A DNA stretch of 64,000 nt, taken from an uncultured Roseateles sp. GTDB taxonomy: Bacteria; Pseudomonadota; Gammaproteobacteria; Burkholderiales; Burkholderiaceae_C. The DNA lies in the NCBI RefSeq assembly GCF_945956965.1, contig NZ_CAMFJS010000003.1, forward strand, positions 186,001 to 250,000, given 5' to 3'. The position numbers were made by a program, and so were the translations under genes. Of this stretch, positions 57,999-64,000 are shown piece by piece (the stretch's first letter is position 1; every line of letters begins with the position of its first letter). The notes below the pieces were generated by a model. The model worked only from the letters and a program-made list of their open reading frames with translations. It was not told where the DNA came from and did not search any database.

Positions 57999-58841
57999 AT
58001 GAATGCGCCCACCGCCCTGATCGCCGAAGACGAAACCCTGCTGGCCGAGAACCTGCGCCAGGAGTTGGCCAAGCTCTGGCCCGACTTGAGCATCAGCGCC
58101 ATGGCCCCGCATGGCCAGGCGGCCGTGGATGCCGCCCTGCGCCTGCGGCCCGACATCTGCTTCCTCGATATCCGCATGCCCGGCATGAGCGGGCTGGAAG
58201 CCGCCGCCGCGCTGGCCGACGCCTGGCCAGACGATGGCCAGCCCTTCCCCTTGCTGGTCTTTGTCACCGCCTACGACCAGTACGCCTTGCAGGCTTTCGA
58301 CCTGGCCGCGGTGGACTATGTGCTCAAGCCGGTGCTGCCGGCGCGCTTGGCGCAAACCTGCGCCCGCCTGCAGCAAGCGCTGACGCAGCGTCACCAGCAA
58401 CAGGGCGCTGGCGAAAGCGCCGCCGCGCCAAGCATGCAGGCCGCCGTTGAGCAACTGCGGCAACTGCTGCAAGCACCCGGCCTGGGCGGCAGCGCGGTGG
58501 CCGCGCCCGCCCAGCCGCCCTTGCGTCTGCTGCAAGTTGCAGTTGGCAACACGGTGCTGATGGTGCCGGTGGAAGACGTGATTTACTTCGAAGCGGCAGA
58601 CAAATATGTGCGCGTGCTGACAGCGCACAAAGAGCATCTGATCCGCATCTCGCTGCGCGAACTGCTGCCGCAGTTGGATGGCCAGCGCTTCTGGCAAGTG
58701 CATCGCAGCGTGGTGGTACGCAGCGACGCCATTGCCCGCGCCGTGCGAGACGAAGCCGGCAAGCTGACGCTGCATCTGCACGGATCGCAGGACAAGCTCG
58801 CGGTCAGCCGCATGTATGCCCATCTTTTCAAAGGCCTCTGA
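57999..58841 (+). CDS. LytTR-family response regulator
   Basis: ALIAEDETLLAENLRQEL...DICFLDIRMPGMSGLEAA; LytTR DVIYFEAADKYVRVLTAHKEHLIRISLRELLPQLDGQRFWQVHRSVVV. Confidence 0.93.
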   Translation: MNAPTALIAEDETLLAENLRQELAKLWPDLSISAMAPHGQAAVDAALRLRPDICFLDIRMPGMSGLEAAAALADAWPDDGQPFPLLVFVTAYDQYALQAFDLAAVDYVLKPVLPARLAQTCARLQQALTQRHQQQGAGESAAAPSMQAAVEQLRQLLQAPGLGGSAVAAPAQPPLRLLQVAVGNTVLMVPVEDVIYFEAADKYVRVLTAHKEHLIRISLRELLPQLDGQRFWQVHRSVVVRSDAIARAVRDEAGKLTLHLHGSQDKLAVSRMYAHLFKGL

Positions 58842-58905
58842 GCCCATCAGCTCACGCAAAGCGTAGACAATGCGAGCCATTCCAAACCCACAGAGCCCCA
58901 CCCCT

Positions 58906-59712
58906 ATGCGCAAGACTCATCGCCTGCAATTCGCTGCCCTCGCCCTGCTCGCCGGCCTCAGCTTGGGTGGCGCGGCCCAAGCGCAGTCATTCGACGCTTT
59001 CCGCAACTACGGCGCCAAGATCAATGAGGACGGCGGCACCGTCGGCCTGGGCGCCATCTACACGAATAAGTACCGCGGCGCCAAGGACCACAAAGGCCTG
59101 GTCGTGCCCATGCTGGACTACCGCTGGGCGAACGGCTTCTTCGCTGGCGTGCGCAATGGCATTGGCTACGATTTCTCACGCAGTGATGCCACGGCCTACG
59201 GCGTCCGCCTGACCGCCGATACCGGCCGCGATCAGGACGATGACGCACATCTGCGCGGCCTGGGTGACATCAAGATCCGCCCCGAAATCGGCGGCTTCTA
59301 CAACCTGGCGCTGAGCCACAGCGTCTCCTTCACCAGCTCGCTGCGCTACGGCTCGGGCAATAGCCCAAAAGGCCTGGTGGCCGATCTGGGCCTGAGCTAC
59401 CACATGCCGCTGGCGCCGCAATGGGTGTTGGGCTTTGGCGCGGGCCTGAGCATCGTCAACAGCGACTATATGCAGGACTACTTCGGCGTTTCGACCGAAC
59501 AGGCCAAGAACAGCGGCCTGGCAGCTTATGAAGCCAAGGCCGGCGTGCGCGATGTGCGGGCCAATGTGCTGCTGAACTATTACCTGAGCCAGAAGTCCGG
59601 CGTGTCCGTCGGCGTCTCGGCCGGCCAGTTGCAGGGTGATGCCAAGAACAGCCCGGTGACGCAGAAGTCCAGCAGCTACACCGCCATCCTGGGCTATAGC
59701 TATCTATTCTGA
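58906..59712 (+). CDS. MipA/OmpV family outer-membrane protein
   Basis: Signal peptide, NEDGGTVGLGAIYTNKYRGAKDHKGLVVPMLDYRWANGFFAGVRNGIGYDF...; C-terminal YSYLF. Confidence 0.9.
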   Translation: MRKTHRLQFAALALLAGLSLGGAAQAQSFDAFRNYGAKINEDGGTVGLGAIYTNKYRGAKDHKGLVVPMLDYRWANGFFAGVRNGIGYDFSRSDATAYGVRLTADTGRDQDDDAHLRGLGDIKIRPEIGGFYNLALSHSVSFTSSLRYGSGNSPKGLVADLGLSYHMPLAPQWVLGFGAGLSIVNSDYMQDYFGVSTEQAKNSGLAAYEAKAGVRDVRANVLLNYYLSQKSGVSVGVSAGQLQGDAKNSPVTQKSSSYTAILGYSYLF

Positions 59713-59716
59713 TCCG

Positions 59717-59776
59717 CTGGCTTGCAAGCCTGTTTGCAAGCCGCATTGCAAGTCTCTTTGCACGCCGCTACGCAGG
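59717..59776. repeat. 12-bp tandem repeat, about 5 degenerate units
   Basis: TTGCAAG at 59722, 59734, 59746, then TTGCACG at 59758 and ACGCAGG at 59770: exact 12-bp spacing. Confidence 0.8.
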
Positions 59777-59865
59777 CGCCGGGGCTGATGCCCCGGCCGC
59801 ACCGATAAAATCCTTCCCCAACTCCAATTTTTCTGAGAGCCGCCCGCGCGGCCTCAAGACAGCCG

Positions 59866-61668
<1,803 letters not shown>

Positions 61669-61690
61669 GCCCTGAAACTGCGAAAAGAAG

Positions 61691-61722
61691 AATGCCGAAG
61701 CTCAGCCTTCGGCATTTTTTTC
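61691..61722 (+). terminator. Rho-independent terminator of glnS
   Basis: AATGCCGAAG-CTCAGC-CTTCGGCATT followed by TTTTTT. Confidence 0.92.
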
Positions 61723-61746
61723 GCCCATCGATGTCTTGACTGCGCT

Positions 61747-61974
61747 TCAGCCCGCGCAGGGTTGGACTTCGGGCGATGCGTACTCACGCCCTACCACGGC
61801 CCGCGCAAAGAGATAGTTCTCCAAGGCCTTGGCGCTGAGGGCATCGAGCTGCACATCGCCGCGTGCATTGCAGGGAAAGGCCAAGGCCTTGCCGGTGTGA
61901 AACAGCGACTGGAAGCGCAACTCGAATTGGCTCGCCTGCTGCTCCGGTACGTCTAAAGAATTCATTTCCATCAT
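61747..61974 (-). CDS. Small hypothetical protein, 75 aa (start MMEMN or MEMN)
   Basis: MMEMNSLDVPEQQASQFELRFQSLFHTGKALAFPCNARGDVQLDALSAKALENYLFARAVVGREYASPEVQPCAG; good codon pattern, isolated by terminator and leader. Confidence 0.65.
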   Translation of the reverse strand: MMEMNSLDVPEQQASQFELRFQSLFHTGKALAFPCNARGDVQLDALSAKALENYLFARAVVGREYASPEVQPCAG

Positions 61975-62182
61975 TTACTCCCACGCTGCCGAGATACTCT
62001 CCGGCACCGTGATTCAAGACTAGGCCCCAGATAAGGGGGGCACCATGTGCATACGTCTCGAAATAACGTCGGCGAATGCCTAGCCGTGCACTAGGAAGCA
62101 GGCCGACACGAATTTGTCACGAACATCGAGACAGCGGGTGGCCCGGTTTGGGCTCACCCCGCCTGGCTCAGATCAAGTCCAC

Positions 62183-63607
62183 TCAGCTCAGCTCGGCCAG
62201 ATCGGCCATGCGCCGCACCTTGACCTTGCGGCCCTTGAGCTTGCCGTTGGACAGGCGCTTGACCGCCTCGCGGGCAATGCTGCGCTCCACCGCCACATAG
62301 CTGTGGAATTCGGTGATATTGATCTTGCCGACCTGCTCGAACTTGAAGCCAGCCTCACCGGTCAGGGCGCCCAGGATGTCGCCCGGGCGAATCTTCTCCT
62401 TGCGGCCACCGAGGATCTGCAAGGTGTCCATCGGCGGCTGCAAGACGCCGCCAGCGGCGGGCGCGAGCGTCTCAAGCGCTTGCCAGACAAAGGGATAGCC
62501 CTGCATCTGCTCAATGCGGCCGATGCGTCCCATCTCATCCAGGCTGGCCAGGCTGAGCGCCAAGCCTTCCGCGCCGGCGCGGCCGGTTCGGCCAATGCGG
62601 TGGGTGTGCACCTCGATATCGGGCGTCACTTCCACATTGATCACGCACTCCAGCTGGGCAATGTCCAGGCCACGCGCCGCCACATCGGTGGCCACCAGCA
62701 CCGAGCAGCTGCGGTTGGCAAACTGAATCAACACCTGGTCGCGGTCACGCTGCTCCAGGTCACCATGCAAGGCCATGGCCACAAAGCCCTGGCCACTCAG
62801 CACCTCGACCAAATCGCGGCACTGCGCCTTGGTATTGCAAAACGCAATCGTACTGGCGGGTCGGAAATGGTTCAGCAGCAAAGACACGGCATGCAGACGC
62901 TCGCCCTCGGTGACCTCAAATGCCAGTTGGCGAATGCTGCTGGGCGCCTGCACCGCGGCCGTGTTGAGCTTGACCTCTTTGGGCTCACGCATGAACTGCG
63001 CGCTCAGCTTGGCAATGCCTTCCGGATAAGTGGCGGAGAACAGCAAGGTCTGGCGCTTCTTCGGTGCTTGCTTGGCGACGGTGACGATGTCGTCAAAGAA
63101 GCCCATGTCCAGCATGCGGTCCGCTTCGTCCAGCACCAAGGTGTTCAGGGCCGACAGATTCAGGCTACCGCGCTCCAGATGGTCCATTACCCGGCCCGGT
63201 GTGCCCACGGCGATGTGGCAGCCAAAGCCCAGGCTGTCCATCTGCGGCTTCATCGGCGAGCCACCGCACAGGGTCAGCACTTTGATGTTGTCAGCCGCGC
63301 GCGCCAGGCGACGAATCTCCTGGGTGACCTGATCGGCCAGCTCGCGGGTCGGGCACAGCACCAGGGCCTGCACATCGAAGCGGGCGGCATCGAGCTTGTG
63401 CAGCAGCGCCAGCGCGAAGGCGGCGGTCTTGCCGCTGCCGGTTTGCGCCTGGGCGATCAAGTCCTGGCCGGCCAGGGCCAGGGGCAGGCTCGCGGCCTGG
63501 ATAGGCGTCATCTGGGAATAGCCCAGCTGGGCCAGATTGGCCTGCATGGCGGGGCTCAGCGGGAGTTGAGCGAAGGAGAGTTTGTCGTTCTGAGTGGGGG
63601 CGTTCAT
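62183..63607 (-). CDS. dbpA: ATP-dependent RNA helicase DbpA
   Basis: LIAQAQTGSGKTAAFALALLHKLD, LVLDEADRMLDMGFF, HRIGRTGRAG; C-terminal DbpA RNA-binding domain (KIRPGDILGALTGEAGFKFEQVGKINITEFHSYVAVER). Confidence 0.96.
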   Translation of the reverse strand: MNAPTQNDKLSFAQLPLSPAMQANLAQLGYSQMTPIQAASLPLALAGQDLIAQAQTGSGKTAAFALALLHKLDAARFDVQALVLCPTRELADQVTQEIRRLARAADNIKVLTLCGGSPMKPQMDSLGFGCHIAVGTPGRVMDHLERGSLNLSALNTLVLDEADRMLDMGFFDDIVTVAKQAPKKRQTLLFSATYPEGIAKLSAQFMREPKEVKLNTAAVQAPSSIRQLAFEVTEGERLHAVSLLLNHFRPASTIAFCNTKAQCRDLVEVLSGQGFVAMALHGDLEQRDRDQVLIQFANRSCSVLVATDVAARGLDIAQLECVINVEVTPDIEVHTHRIGRTGRAGAEGLALSLASLDEMGRIGRIEQMQGYPFVWQALETLAPAAGGVLQPPMDTLQILGGRKEKIRPGDILGALTGEAGFKFEQVGKINITEFHSYVAVERSIAREAVKRLSNGKLKGRKVKVRRMADLAELS

Positions 63608-63822
63608 CACGGGATTATCCCTGCATGGCCGCAATCGCCCTCGTTTTCGGGCTTTGTGCCGAAACTGTTGCGTGCGGTGAGCTTCACGCACACCAAGGGC
63701 GAGGGTCTCGATATCATCGATGCCCGATCGCTTGCACCACGCGTGGTCGTCCAAGGCCATCGTCTTGCCAGACTCTGCGCGCCCTGGGTTCGAGCCCTGG
63801 GCAGCAGCCATCAAGGGATGCC

Positions 63823-64000
63823 ATGACAGAAGCCGACAAGCTTGCGCCGACGCCCTCCTCCCTCGAAGTCGATACCCGTGCCGAAGACCATGCCGCGCGC
63901 TTGCAGCGCCGCGTGATCATGGTGGCGGCGCTGGTGATTGTGCTGGCCTGGCTCGCCATCGGCAGCCTGAATTGGCTGCGCCGCCACGACGCCATCAACA
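63823..64000 (+). CDS. Membrane protein, N-terminus only (runs off window end); possibly sensor or signalling protein
   Basis: MTEADKLAPTPSSLEVDTRAEDHAARLQRRVIMVAALVIVLAWLAIGSLNWLRRHDAIN; one TM segment. Confidence 0.6.
   Translation, partial: MTEADKLAPTPSSLEVDTRAEDHAARLQRRVIMVAALVIVLAWLAIGSLNWLRRHDAIN

Overview
A 64 kb chromosomal window, GC-rich, from a betaproteobacterium. Gene content and synteny suggest Burkholderiales, possibly the Rubrivivax/Leptothrix/Roseateles group; this is an inference, not tested. Almost all of it is densely packed core or near-core genes: ppc(3' part), argH, dinB, dcd, rnhA-yafS-like/gloB-mltD, recR-ybaB-dnaX, tolB-pal-cpoB, a nine-gene yebC-purD-plsC-like-hemF-nadD-rsfS-rlmH-maf-rng run, glnS and dbpA. 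There are also three two-component systems, two chemoreceptors, an RND pump and orphan ABC transporter parts. RNA genes recognised directly are a small bacterial SRP RNA (ffs) and a tandem pair of tRNA-Lys genes (CTT, TTT). I saw no CRISPR array, prophage, transposase, toxin-antitoxin or defence island. The most interesting unexplained signals are non-coding: (1) a 235-bp block of six inverted repeats bracketed by two direct copies of a GGCCCAGGCGCTTGCAAGCGCYTGGGCC palindrome at 11337-11571; (2) 11-bp-phased GTTCATCTGCC repeats (OmpR-family-like boxes) at 12296-12351, upstream of a secreted-protein gene and close to a histidine kinase-YccF-response regulator operon; (3) a canonical G-quadruplex motif inside dnaX; (4) a 12-bp tandem repeat before glnS; (5) a decayed tandem duplication of a chemoreceptor 3' end; (6) a histone-H1-like tail on RsfS. 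None is proven to be a new system. The 8.5-12.4 kb locus is the best candidate for follow-up.
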